Shown: positions 6,427 to 13,327 of the stretch, piece after piece
Layout of the letters: every line of letters starts with the position of its first letter
Numbering within the stretch: position 1 is the stretch's first letter
Source: CAZWFW01 sp964633445
GTDB taxonomy: Archaea; Undinarchaeota; CAZWFW01
Assembly (NCBI GenBank): GCA_964633445.1
Contig: CAZWFW010000020.1
Coordinates: forward strand, 1 to 18,179
DNA length: 18,179 nucleotides
Reading direction: 5' to 3'
The notes under the pieces: model-generated
What the model saw: only the letters and a program-made list of their open reading frames with translations
What the model was told of the DNA's origin: nothing
Database searches by the model: none
Program-made: the position numbers and the translations under genes

Positions 6427-6443
6427 TTTTATTTTTAATAAAG
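6427..6443 (-). promoter_or_regulatory. Possible internal promoter for the ISP pilin gene
   Basis: The only gap of note inside the pilin block (6402-6447) contains, on the minus strand, TTTATTAAAAATAAAAG. Its TATA-like core is centred about 26 nt before position 6410, which would leave a short leader with GGTGAT before the ATG at 6401. The other genes in the block touch or overlap. Confidence 0.35.
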
Positions 6444-6447
6444 TTTT

Positions 6448-7080
6448 TCAAGTATAAAAGCTTTCAAACGCCTTACAAATAAAGTCATTTATTAGCTGCG
6501 TGTTGCTTTCAATTCTCAGATAAACGCAAATTACCTTTGCATTGTTGTTTATGCTAGTGTTAAAAACTAAGGCTTGGTTTCTTAGCAAATCATCATCGTT
6601 AATCTTCAAAGTAAGGTTAAGCATTGCGTTGCCTGGAGTCGAGCTTATCACAAAGCTTGTAACATTGTTTTCTTTATCCTGCAAAAAAATTAATACATTT
6701 TTGGAATTCTGTCCATCAATTCTCCACGGATTTAAGGAAAGGGTTATGTTAAAGGTATCATTATGCTGAAGGTGGTTGGAAACGAAGAGATAACTATTTC
6801 CAGATTTATTTATGTGAATATCTAAGATTATTGCTGAGAAATTATAGTTTTGCTTTGCAAGATTGTTTCTTACAAAATCCGTGAGATTCATAATTTGGCT
6901 AACATTTAATTTAATAAAAAGGGATTCATACTCTTTTTTAACATTTTTGAAAATGTTAAATACCTCTTCATAGTACGTTAAGTAAACAATATCCTTCTTT
7001 GGTATGCTCGCTTTGATCATAAGAAGCATTATAAAGATAATAACGCCTGTGATCGCGAAGAATTGAGCCTTACGATACAT
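6448..7080 (-). CDS. Pilin-like surface protein with many N-glycosylation sequons
   Basis: 210 residues from ATG 7080. GAGGTGAT (7086-7093) lies 7 nt upstream and decides the start; a TTG two codons earlier falls at the edge of that site. The N-terminus MYRKAQFFAITGVIIFIMLLMIKA is a short basic leader plus one hydrophobic helix, the layout of archaeal pseudopilin-like proteins. The rest is polar and carries at least nine N-x-S/T sites (NVS, NLT, NFS, NKS, NDT, NIT, NVT and others), which argues for an exported, glycosylated domain. Two cysteines lie near the C-terminus. It overlaps the upstream gene by 11 nt. The specific family is not recognised. Confidence 0.6.
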   Translation of the reverse strand: MYRKAQFFAITGVIIFIMLLMIKASIPKKDIVYLTYYEEVFNIFKNVKKEYESLFIKLNVSQIMNLTDFVRNNLAKQNYNFSAIILDIHINKSGNSYLFVSNHLQHNDTFNITLSLNPWRIDGQNSKNVLIFLQDKENNVTSFVISSTPGNAMLNLTLKINDDDLLRNQALVFNTSINNNAKVICVYLRIESNTQLINDFICKAFESFYT

Positions 7081-7462
7081 AGACAATCACCTCTGTTGGG
7101 CTAAAAGTTGTAAAGTTTCCTGAAACAAAGCAGATAGCAGTAACTACTGTTGAGTTTTCGTTAATGTTGCCAGCAGAGGTGTTACTTGTTTCGTTAATTA
7201 AAATTACTTTAGTTTTGTAAAAAGCTGGTAAATTTGAATCAATCATGTTTTTTAAGGAAGTAGCATTCATGCTCAAGGCAGCATTTCTAAAGTTTTTATC
7301 ATAGCACAAAGCACTTAACAAGCTATTTATTTTCTCATCCTTCTTAAACGCTTCAAGAATTAGCAGAGCTCCATGCTCACTTTCGTAAAGCGCTATAAGG
7401 AATAGGAGTAAGACAATGCAAACTATAGACGCTTCGATGCTATACAAATATGCCTTTCGCAT
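7070..7462 (-). CDS. Pilin-like membrane-anchored protein (first gene of the pilin-like block)
   Basis: 130 residues. The N-terminus MRKAYLYSIEASIVCIVLLLFLIALYESE has a two-residue basic leader and a hydrophobic helix starting at about residue 10. Glu in the SIEAS segment is reminiscent of the conserved glutamate of type IV pilins. The C-terminal domain is small and Asn/Ser/Thr-rich with several sequons (NAT, NTS, NST, NFT). It begins 6 nt after the stop of the RNase P protein gene with no clear promoter or Shine-Dalgarno sequence, so it appears to be transcribed from the ribosomal operon. Confidence 0.6.
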   Translation of the reverse strand: MRKAYLYSIEASIVCIVLLLFLIALYESEHGALLILEAFKKDEKINSLLSALCYDKNFRNAALSMNATSLKNMIDSNLPAFYKTKVILINETSNTSAGNINENSTVVTAICFVSGNFTTFSPTEVIVYVS

Positions 7463-7468
7463 AATTTA

Positions 7469-7750
7469 TTATTTTTTAGGAAACCTCTTCTTTAGCCTTT
7501 CCTCTGGCCTGCCTATGATTAAATTGCCATTTACCTCAACAATTGCACCATCTGGTAACCAAAACCAGAAAACTGTTCCTTTTTTAGCAACCTTTCTTTC
7601 CTTGCCATCTCTACATTCTATAATGAGCATGTTTTTCGTCTCATTCACAACCCTGCCTTCTATTCCAACATAATATTTATTGGCGCTATCTGCAACCCTA
7701 ACTTTTAGGCCGATCAATTCATGCCTCGCAATGTTCCAAGGTGTTATCAT
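7469..7750 (-). CDS. rnp1: Ribonuclease P protein component 1 (Rpp29/Pop4)
   Basis: Protein subunit of RNase P, which removes tRNA 5' leaders. The 93-residue protein shows the Rpp29 Sm-like barrel sequence: N-terminal NIARHELIGLKVRVADSANKYYVGIEGRVVNET (about 6-38), then TKNMLIIECRDG and KVAKKGTVFWFWLPDG. Archaeal genomes usually place it between SUI1 or L29 and S17 in the ribosomal super-operon. Here SUI1 precedes it (ATGA overlap), but a pilin-like gene follows instead of S17. Length is normal and identity secure. Confidence 0.93.
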   Translation of the reverse strand: MITPWNIARHELIGLKVRVADSANKYYVGIEGRVVNETKNMLIIECRDGKERKVAKKGTVFWFWLPDGAIVEVNGNLIIGRPEERLKKRFPKK

Positions 7751-8049
7751 CTAATTTCGATCATATCCTCAGAAAACCCTAAGCCGCAGAGGATGGGTTT
7801 TATTCTAGTTCTATGGTCACCCTGCAGCTCAATTTTATTACTTTTTACTGTTCCCCCGCATGCAAGCTTCGATTTCAATTTCTTAGCAAGCTCCTCCAGG
7901 TCCTTCTTGTCAACACCCTCTATTATTGTAACTACCCTTCCAAATTTCCTTTTTTCGGTTCTGATAACAAGCTTTTTCCTTTCTCTTGAAATAGCTTTGC
8001 AAACGCAAAGTTCCTTGGGTAAACCACAAACCTCACAAATTGTGCTCAT
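7747..8049 (-). CDS. Translation initiation factor aIF1 (SUI1 family)
   Basis: Promotes start-codon selection on the 30S subunit. The 100-residue protein has an N-terminal zinc-knuckle-like CEVCGLPKELCVC (5-17), followed by the SUI1 domain: RKFGRVVTIIEGVD, LAKKLKSKLACGGTVKSNKIELQGDH and C-terminal ILCGLGFSEDMIEI. The GCGGT-type loop (ACGGTV) is the family hallmark. It overlaps L29 upstream and Rpp29 downstream, each by ATGA. AAAGGT lies 5 nt before the ATG. Confidence 0.93.
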   Translation of the reverse strand: MSTICEVCGLPKELCVCKAISRERKKLVIRTEKRKFGRVVTIIEGVDKKDLEELAKKLKSKLACGGTVKSNKIELQGDHRTRIKPILCGLGFSEDMIEIR

Positions 8050-8255
8050 TTTTTACCTTTTATAGCCTCCCCCCTTTCAACAGTTAGAATTCTCGCGATT
8101 GTCTTTTTTATCTCCCGCATCTTACCAGGATTTTGAGGAGCTACACCAGGCATGTTACTTTTCATCTTCAGCAGCTCCAGCCTCAACTCCTTCAGCCTTT
8201 TTCTCCTCTCCTCCTTGCTCATCGCCCTTATATCCTGCGCTTTCAGTATCGCCAA
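8046..8255 (-). CDS. 50S ribosomal protein L29 (uL29)
   Basis: 69 residues in the likely form MAILKAQDIRAMSKEERRKRLKELRLELLKMKSN..., a two-helix coiled coil as in all uL29. TTG at 8255 is favoured because it gives the family-typical MAIL(K/R) opening and follows a GGGGTGGTGGTG sequence that can serve as ribosome-binding site. A GTG at 8264 would add three residues. Either way the first ~100 nt of the gene lie inside the 3' end of the S3 gene in another frame (S3 stop at 8155-8157), an unusually long overlap. It ends in an ATGA overlap with SUI1. Confidence 0.88.
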   Translation of the reverse strand: MAILKAQDIRAMSKEERRKRLKELRLELLKMKSNMPGVAPQNPGKMREIKKTIARILTVERGEAIKGKK

Positions 8256-8856
8256 CACCACCACCCCTTAATTCTAATAATAATTCTTTATGTATTTGTT
8301 CATTTGGTGGTATGATTCTTACCCTAACACCAATAATACCCTGTTTAGGCAAAGCTGTTGCAAAACCTTCTAGTACGTACTTTTCAGCAGGTTCTCCAGC
8401 ATATTTTAGAAAGCCAGCTTTAAATTTCTCTGTTCTTGCTCTTTCGCCAATTAACTTACCAGAAATTATTATCTCTGCCCCCAACGCTCCAGCGTCCATA
8501 ATTCTCCTCAAAGCATTATAAGCAACTCTTCTAAAATGAAATCCTCTTTCAAGAGCATTTGCAATTCTTCTTGCCATAATATTTGGGCTTAACTCCGAAA
8601 CTTCAACCTGTCTTACCTCAATTTGAGGGTTTTCAAGATTAAATTTATCTTTAAGGATCTCGGTAAGCATCTTAATCGTTTTACCACCTCTACCAATAAC
8701 CAAACCAGGTCTCTCAACATAAACAACAATTCTATGTCCTAAAGGAGTTCTTTGAATATCAATTCTCTCACAATTCGCTTTTTCAAGCTCCCTTCTTAAG
8801 AAATTTTCGATTTCAAAGTTTCTAATAACTTCTCTAACGAATTGCCTTTCAATCAT
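8155..8856 (-). CDS. 30S ribosomal protein S3 (uS3)
   Basis: 233 residues. The KH domain carries PGLVIGRGGKTIK (about 50-62). The C-terminal S3 domain follows, with SPNIMARRIANALERGFHFRRVAYNALRRIMDAGALGAEIIISGKL and GFATALPKQGIIGVRVRIIPP. The last ~33 residues after LRGGG form a Gly/Glu/Lys/Ala-rich acidic tail ending AGAAEDEK. Archaeal S3 often has an acidic tail, but here it is encoded entirely by DNA that also encodes the N-terminus of L29 in another frame. The start overlaps the L22 stop by ATGA. Confidence 0.95.
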   Translation of the reverse strand: MIERQFVREVIRNFEIENFLRRELEKANCERIDIQRTPLGHRIVVYVERPGLVIGRGGKTIKMLTEILKDKFNLENPQIEVRQVEVSELSPNIMARRIANALERGFHFRRVAYNALRRIMDAGALGAEIIISGKLIGERARTEKFKAGFLKYAGEPAEKYVLEGFATALPKQGIIGVRVRIIPPNEQIHKELLLELRGGGVGDTESAGYKGDEQGGEEKKAEGVEAGAAEDEK

Positions 8857-9284
8857 TCCTCTTCTACTATCACCTCGATATTTGTTGTTGATTTGTTGAA
8901 TGGCATACCCTTTCTATAACCTTTAATGACTCTGCCTTTGCTGGCAGCAATGTGTATAATTCTTAACTTCTCTGTATTTAAACCTTTATATGCAGCATTA
9001 GCCTCAACACCCTTTAGAAGTCTTAATATATGTGTTGCAGCTTTAACGGGGTATCTGCCTGCATACCAACCTTGTAAATCTCTTCTATGAGCAAGCTTTC
9101 TTTTGTATTTTTTATAGGGAATCGGTCTTTTCAAAGCAACAACATCCTCTAACACTCTCTTAGCATCGGAAACCAGCATACCTTTTATAAAATTACAAAT
9201 TTCCACAGAATGCTTTGGGGAAATCTTCAACTCCTTACCATATGCTCTTGCAATTTTGTTTTTGGATTCGCTTTTATTACTCAT
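8853..9284 (-). CDS. 50S ribosomal protein L22 (uL22)
   Basis: 143 residues. Archaeal/eukaryotic uL22 features: ISPKHSVEICNFIKGMLVSDAKRVLEDVVALKRPIPYKKYKRKLAHRRDL, GRYPVKAATHILRLLKGVEANA, and the basic beta-hairpin region RIIHIAASKGRVIKGYRKG that lines the exit tunnel. It is the first gene of the truncated ribosomal cluster; the usual upstream genes (L2, S19) are absent, and ValRS diverges instead. A TATA-like GTTAAATA about 25 nt upstream and the lack of a ribosome-binding site suggest a leaderless mRNA. Confidence 0.95.
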   Translation of the reverse strand: MSNKSESKNKIARAYGKELKISPKHSVEICNFIKGMLVSDAKRVLEDVVALKRPIPYKKYKRKLAHRRDLQGWYAGRYPVKAATHILRLLKGVEANAAYKGLNTEKLRIIHIAASKGRVIKGYRKGMPFNKSTTNIEVIVEEE

Positions 9285-9304
9285 ATTTTGAGATTAGTAA
9301 CACC

Positions 9305-9348
9305 CTATTTAACATTTGTTTTCCATATGGAAAATAATTTTTTAAATT
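9305..9348. promoter_or_regulatory. Divergent promoter region between L22 (-) and valS (+)
   Basis: On the minus strand GTTAAATA (about 9306-9313) is centred 25-26 nt before the L22 ATG at 9284. On the plus strand TTTTTTAAATT (9338-9348) is centred about 27 nt before ATG 9370 of valS. Both spacings suit leaderless archaeal transcripts. The 85-bp gap also holds TCCATATGGA, a 10-bp perfect palindrome (9322-9331), midway between the two TATA boxes. Confidence 0.5.
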
Positions 9349-9369
9349 AAAGTTGTGGTAAAAATAAAA

Positions 9370-11772
9370 ATGACAGGGAAACTAGAGGGTAGTTACAATC
9401 CAAAAGAAATAGAGTTAAAATGGCAAAAGTACTGGCAAGAAAACAAAATTTATGAGCTTAAGGAGGAAGGAGAGAAATTTATAATTGACACGCCGCCACC
9501 CTATCCCACTGGCTCATTTCATCTAGGGCATTTTCTCAATTGGGTCTACATAGATGTTGTAGCAAGATTTAAGCGCATGCTTGGTTATAACGTTCTATTT
9601 CCTCAAGGATGGGATTGTCATGGATTGCCTACAGAGGTTAAGGTTGAGGAAGAATATGGCATAACAAAAAGTCAAGTTTCAAGAGAGAAGTTCAGGGAAC
9701 TCTGTGTTAAGTGGACTGAGAGAAGCATAAGGCGTATGAAGAAGCAAATCGCGAAATGGGGTATGAGCATCGATTGGAGCAAGGAATACATAACGATGAG
9801 AAAGGAATACGTTAAAAAAGTCCAGATTTCCTTCATCGAACTCTACAGAAAAGGGTATATCTATAAAGCGACACATCCTGTAAACTGGTGTCCTAGATGT
9901 GAAACTGCAATCGCTTTGGCCGAAATTGAGTATAAACAAAGGGATTCATGGCTAAACTATATAAAATTTAGGCTTGAAGATGGCAGTGAAATAGTTATAG
10001 CAACCACAAGACCAGAACTGTTGATGGCTTGCGTTGCTGTTGCTGTTAATCCAAAAGATGATAGATATAAAAATTTAATTGGGAAAAAAGTAACCGTTCC
10101 CTTGTTTAATCAAAAAGTTAAGATAATTGCTGACGAGGATGTTGATCCCGACTTCGGTACGGGAATAGTTATGATATGTACGTTCGGTGATAAACAGGAC
10201 GTTATTTGGGTTAAAAGACATAATCTTAAGATTGTTAAGGCTATAGATGAAAAAGGTAGGCTAACAAGTGTTGCTAAGGAGTTCAGCGGATTCAAAGTTG
10301 AGGAGGCCAGACAGAAAATAATTGAAAAGCTCGAAAAGGATGGTTATCTGATCAGAAAGGAGAAAATAAAGCAGAATGTTGGAGTTTGCTGGAGATGTAA
10401 GACACCGGTAGAAATAATTGCCGCAGAACAATGGTTTGTTAAGGTTAAGGAAGTTGCTAATAGAATTATTGAGCAAGCAAATAAAATAAAGTGGATCCCT
10501 GAGCATATGAAGCTAAGACTTATAAATTGGCTTGAAAGTATGGAGTGGGACTGGGTGATCAGCAGACAAAGGATATTTGCTACACCAATTCCAGTGTGGT
10601 ATTGTAGAGCATGTAATAGGGTAATTTTACCGAGTGAGGATGACTTACCGGTAAATCCTCTAGTAGACAAGCCCAAAAAGCCTTGTAGATGCGGTTGCAT
10701 GGAATTTATCGCTGAGAAGGATGTCCTTGATACCTGGATGGATTCCAGCATCACAGCCCTAATACTGGCAGGATGGCCTGACGAAAGCTACAAGGAAAAT
10801 TTACCTTTAGCATTAAGACCACAAGGTCATGATATAATAAGGACCTGGGCTTTCTATACAATTCTCAGAACATATTTGCTTACCGGCATGATACCATGGC
10901 AAGAGATCTTGATCAATGGTATGGTTCGCGGTGAAGATGGCAGAAAGATGAGCAAATCACTAGGCAATTATGTTGAACCCGATGATGTAATCGAGAAGTA
11001 TGGCGTCGATGCCTTGCGTCAATGGGCAGCTTTATCAACACCAGGAGATGATGCTCCGTTTTCATGGAAAGATGTTAAATTCGGATTCAGATTCCTAAAT
11101 AAACTGTGGAACGCTTGCAAATTTGCAAGCTTGCACTTTAATAATTACGATGAAAACAACTTAGAATTTAGACCGGTGGATAGGTGGATTTTATCAAAAC
11201 TTCAAAAACTCATCAAGAAAGTTACAGAAAGCTTGAATAATTATGAGTTTAACGAGGCATTGCTTGATATACAAGGCTTTGTTTGGCACGAATTTTGCGA
11301 TTTCTATATAGAGGAAATTAAGCATAGGCTTTACAAACCGGAAATTTATGGAAAAGCGAGTAGAAATGCGGCAATATTTACGCTTAGAGAGGTAATTCTA
11401 AATGTTCTTAAGCTTCTAAGCCCCTTCACTCCGCATATCACTGAGGAGATCTATCAAACTCTCTTTGCCTATAAGAAGAGTATTCACTGCGAATCTTGGC
11501 CAGAAATCAAAGAAGAATTTATAGACGAAAAAGCAGAGGATCTCGGAGAGCTTGCCAAGGAAGTTATTTCATTAATCAGAAAAGCTAAAAAGGAGAGAGG
11601 CTTAGCGTTAAGTCAGGAGATTGGTAAAATAAGGATTTACGCTAAAGAACCTAACTTGATTAAAGAGGTTGAAGAGGATATTAAGGGGACAGTTAAAGTA
11701 AAAGAAATAGAGGTTTTAAAGGCAAGCGAACTGGGAGTTGAAATTGCAGAAACTCATGAATACAAACCCTGA
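9370..11772 (+). CDS. valS: Valyl-tRNA synthetase
   Basis: Class Ia synthetase that charges tRNA-Val and edits mis-charged Thr. 800 residues from ATG 9370. Motifs: PPPYPTGSFHLGHFLN with the HIGH-equivalent HLGH at 51-54, GWDCHGLPTEVKVEE, zinc-binding pairs CPRCETA and CWRCKTPVE, a further CRAC...CRCGC cluster, DTWMDSS, and KMSKS at 526-530. Editing-domain sequence TTRPELLMACVAVAVNP is intact. The C-terminus lacks the long coiled-coil extension of bacterial ValRS. A GTG at 9355 is in frame, but ATG 9370 is placed about 27 nt from the TATA box, so I prefer it. The 3' end overlaps the convergent homocitrate synthase gene by 19 bp. Confidence 0.94.
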   Translation: MTGKLEGSYNPKEIELKWQKYWQENKIYELKEEGEKFIIDTPPPYPTGSFHLGHFLNWVYIDVVARFKRMLGYNVLFPQGWDCHGLPTEVKVEEEYGITKSQVSREKFRELCVKWTERSIRRMKKQIAKWGMSIDWSKEYITMRKEYVKKVQISFIELYRKGYIYKATHPVNWCPRCETAIALAEIEYKQRDSWLNYIKFRLEDGSEIVIATTRPELLMACVAVAVNPKDDRYKNLIGKKVTVPLFNQKVKIIADEDVDPDFGTGIVMICTFGDKQDVIWVKRHNLKIVKAIDEKGRLTSVAKEFSGFKVEEARQKIIEKLEKDGYLIRKEKIKQNVGVCWRCKTPVEIIAAEQWFVKVKEVANRIIEQANKIKWIPEHMKLRLINWLESMEWDWVISRQRIFATPIPVWYCRACNRVILPSEDDLPVNPLVDKPKKPCRCGCMEFIAEKDVLDTWMDSSITALILAGWPDESYKENLPLALRPQGHDIIRTWAFYTILRTYLLTGMIPWQEILINGMVRGEDGRKMSKSLGNYVEPDDVIEKYGVDALRQWAALSTPGDDAPFSWKDVKFGFRFLNKLWNACKFASLHFNNYDENNLEFRPVDRWILSKLQKLIKKVTESLNNYEFNEALLDIQGFVWHEFCDFYIEEIKHRLYKPEIYGKASRNAAIFTLREVILNVLKLLSPFTPHITEEIYQTLFAYKKSIHCESWPEIKEEFIDEKAEDLGELAKEVISLIRKAKKERGLALSQEIGKIRIYAKEPNLIKEVEEDIKGTVKVKEIEVLKASELGVEIAETHEYKP

Positions 11773-13025
11773 TTGTATCTAATTTTCTTAGTACCCAAAT
11801 TTCTAAGTATAAAGTTCTCATCAAACTCCTTTTGTTTCTTTAGCTTTATAATATCGTTGAGGGATACCTCAAGAACATCAGCTAATATTTTTTCAAATAT
11901 GTCATCAGGACAGTCCTCTCCATGTTTTATGCAATATTCTCTCACCTTTTTGGCGATCTCCTTTATCTTTTCCTCTGGTATACTATTTACATCTATATCA
12001 TACTCCTCCCTTAGCTTAAGGATAACATTACTTTTTCCGGTAAGATGTGAAAGCACGATTTTTCGAGATTTCCTTCCAACAAACTCAGGAGGAAACGGTT
12101 CATAGGCCTCAGGATTGTAAATTACTTTTCTAGCATGAACGCCTGCTTTATGGGTGAAGATGTTAGCTCCGATTATAGGATAATGAGGCATGGGCTTTAT
12201 TCCTGTATATCTGCTAACTTTATCGCATATCTCCGCTATGCATGAAGTATTTATTTTAAATCCTTTTAGCCTAAAGAAAACGGCCCAATGCTCGAAGGGG
12301 GTAATACCAGCCCTTTCCCCAAGTCCCAATATTGAGGTATTGAAGATTCTAGCACCAGCTTTATAGGCTTCCCAGCAACCCTGCAGCGCTAGGCCAAGAT
12401 CATTGTGATAGTGTACAACAATAGGTATATCCGTTATTTTCCTTATTTTTCTTATAAACTTGCCGTATCGTTCAGGACCAAATCTATCTACAGTAACTGC
12501 TGGACTTATGCTAAATACACACTGCATTTTGTCTAAAAGATAAACTATCTCCCTAACGAAGTTTATATCCGCATTTAAAGCATCTTCCAGAGCTATTTTC
12601 CATATTTTAAGATTAAAGCTTTCAGCGTATTGTATTACCTCCCTTAACCTATGCAAGACCTCCTGCTTGCTTATTCCAAGGGATTTCAGGTGACTTTCGG
12701 AAACTCCTATGAACATGGCTATCTTAACATCTCTCCCTATTTTTCTTGAATTCTCAACATCTTCCTTACAAAGTCTATGGTGCAGCAGTATTCTTTCTTT
12801 TCCAAACATTCTTACTACCTTTTTTGCTTGATCAAGAGTATGCACATAGCAATGAAATTCCACGAGATTTGCAACTCTGTATTTTTCCAACAGCAAATTG
12901 ATTATTTCCATCTTCTCCTCAAAGGAGAAGCAAACCCCCAATTGTTGCTCTCCCTCTCTTAACGTTGTATCCCAGTTTTCTATGATGTTTCCACACCCAT
13001 CTTCAAATCCTCTTACATCATTCAC
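11754..13025 (-). CDS. lysS: Homocitrate synthase (DRE-TIM metallolyase), lysine pathway
   Basis: Condenses 2-oxoglutarate and acetyl-CoA to homocitrate, entering the alpha-aminoadipate route. 423 residues from GTG 13025. Motifs: DTTLREGEQ (19-27), EFHCYVH, HYHNDLGLA with the metal-binding HxH, LGLGERAGITP, and HKAGVHARKVIYNPEAYEPFPPEFVGR, typical of homocitrate rather than isopropylmalate synthases. I chose GTG 13025 because GGAGG lies 9 nt upstream inside lysW and the overlap with lysW is only 8 nt. A TTG at 13049 would extend it by eight residues. The adjoining lysW supports a lysine role; an isopropylmalate or citramalate synthase is possible but less likely. Annotators may use lysS, lys20 or hcs. 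Confidence 0.85.
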   Translation of the reverse strand: MNDVRGFEDGCGNIIENWDTTLREGEQQLGVCFSFEEKMEIINLLLEKYRVANLVEFHCYVHTLDQAKKVVRMFGKERILLHHRLCKEDVENSRKIGRDVKIAMFIGVSESHLKSLGISKQEVLHRLREVIQYAESFNLKIWKIALEDALNADINFVREIVYLLDKMQCVFSISPAVTVDRFGPERYGKFIRKIRKITDIPIVVHYHNDLGLALQGCWEAYKAGARIFNTSILGLGERAGITPFEHWAVFFRLKGFKINTSCIAEICDKVSRYTGIKPMPHYPIIGANIFTHKAGVHARKVIYNPEAYEPFPPEFVGRKSRKIVLSHLTGKSNVILKLREEYDIDVNSIPEEKIKEIAKKVREYCIKHGEDCPDDIFEKILADVLEVSLNDIIKLKKQKEFDENFILRNLGTKKIRYNQGLYS

Positions 13026-13194
13026 CCCAATCTTCCTCCATTCCCCCAATTTCCTCCAATTCTATTCTTTCATTGTTTACCTTTTTCACGACAAGTTGAG
13101 CCCCACATTCCTCACATTCAACTATCTCATTTTGAACAACCTCATCCTCTATCTCAATCTCAGCTCCGCAGGAAGGACAATCAACTTTTTTCAT
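13018..13194 (-). CDS. lysW: LysW amino-group carrier protein
   Basis: A 58-residue acidic carrier whose C-terminal glutamate is covalently linked to alpha-aminoadipate (or glutamate) during lysine/arginine synthesis. Visible: zinc-ribbon cysteines at 6, 9, 28 and 31 (CPSC and CEEC), high Glu content, and the diagnostic C-terminal EDWGE. The start at ATG 13194 gives the family-typical MKKVDCPSCG; GGTGATGAGG immediately upstream supplies the ribosome-binding site. GTG and ATG codons within that sequence are less likely starts. It is transcribed with lysS and divergently from lysM-lysXYZJ, from the 29-bp palindrome region. Confidence 0.95.
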   Translation of the reverse strand: MKKVDCPSCGAEIEIEDEVVQNEIVECEECGAQLVVKKVNNERIELEEIGGMEEDWGE

Positions 13195-13244
13195 CCTCAT
13201 CACCGCTGAAATTGGGATTAAATTTACTGATTTGACAAACTTCT

Positions 13245-13273
13245 ATTTAAATCTTTCTAAGAAAGATTTAAAT
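13245..13273. promoter_or_regulatory. Perfect 29-bp palindrome holding divergent TATA boxes of lysW and lysM, probable operator
   Basis: ATTTAAATCTTTCT, a single central A, and AGAAAGATTTAAAT form a perfect 14-bp inverted repeat. Each arm ends in ATTTAAAT preceded, reading outwards, by purine-rich AGAAAG that could act as BRE. The outer TATA on the left would start lysW transcription near 13222, the one on the right lysM near 13296, leaving about 30-nt leaders with ribosome-binding sites. The symmetry may be both back-to-back promoters and the binding site of the LysM regulator encoded next to it. Confidence 0.7.
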
Positions 13274-13277
13274 ATTT

Positions 13278-13294
13278 TTGCGAATTTCGTAAAA
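13278..13294. promoter_or_regulatory. Imperfect dyad in the lysM leader, second candidate regulator site
   Basis: TTTGCGAATTTCGTAAA (13277/8-13293/4) is an imperfect dyad around CGAA-T-TTCG with one mismatch pair. It sits just upstream of the predicted lysM transcription start and shares GTAAAACT with the site after lysM. Lrp-type proteins often bind several neighbouring dyads. This is inference only. Confidence 0.35.
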
Positions 13295-13327
13295 CTCTTA
13301 ATGCAAAATTCAAAAGGAGGGTTGAGG

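Noticed and set aside
9370..11772. Isoleucyl- or leucyl-tRNA synthetase instead of ValRS
   Set aside because: The class Ia motifs are shared, but the HLGHFLN context, GWDCHGLPTEVKVEE and overall length and Cys-pair layout fit archaeal ValRS best.
11754..13025. 2-isopropylmalate or citramalate synthase
   Set aside because: The FTHKAGVHARKVIYNPEAYEPF segment and coupling to lysW point to homocitrate synthase; residual doubt is kept in the confidence.
13232..13327. N-terminal extension of the Lrp regulator by 32 codons
   Set aside because: It would translate the palindrome and promoter; ATG 13328 has AGGAGG in place and gives the normal family length.
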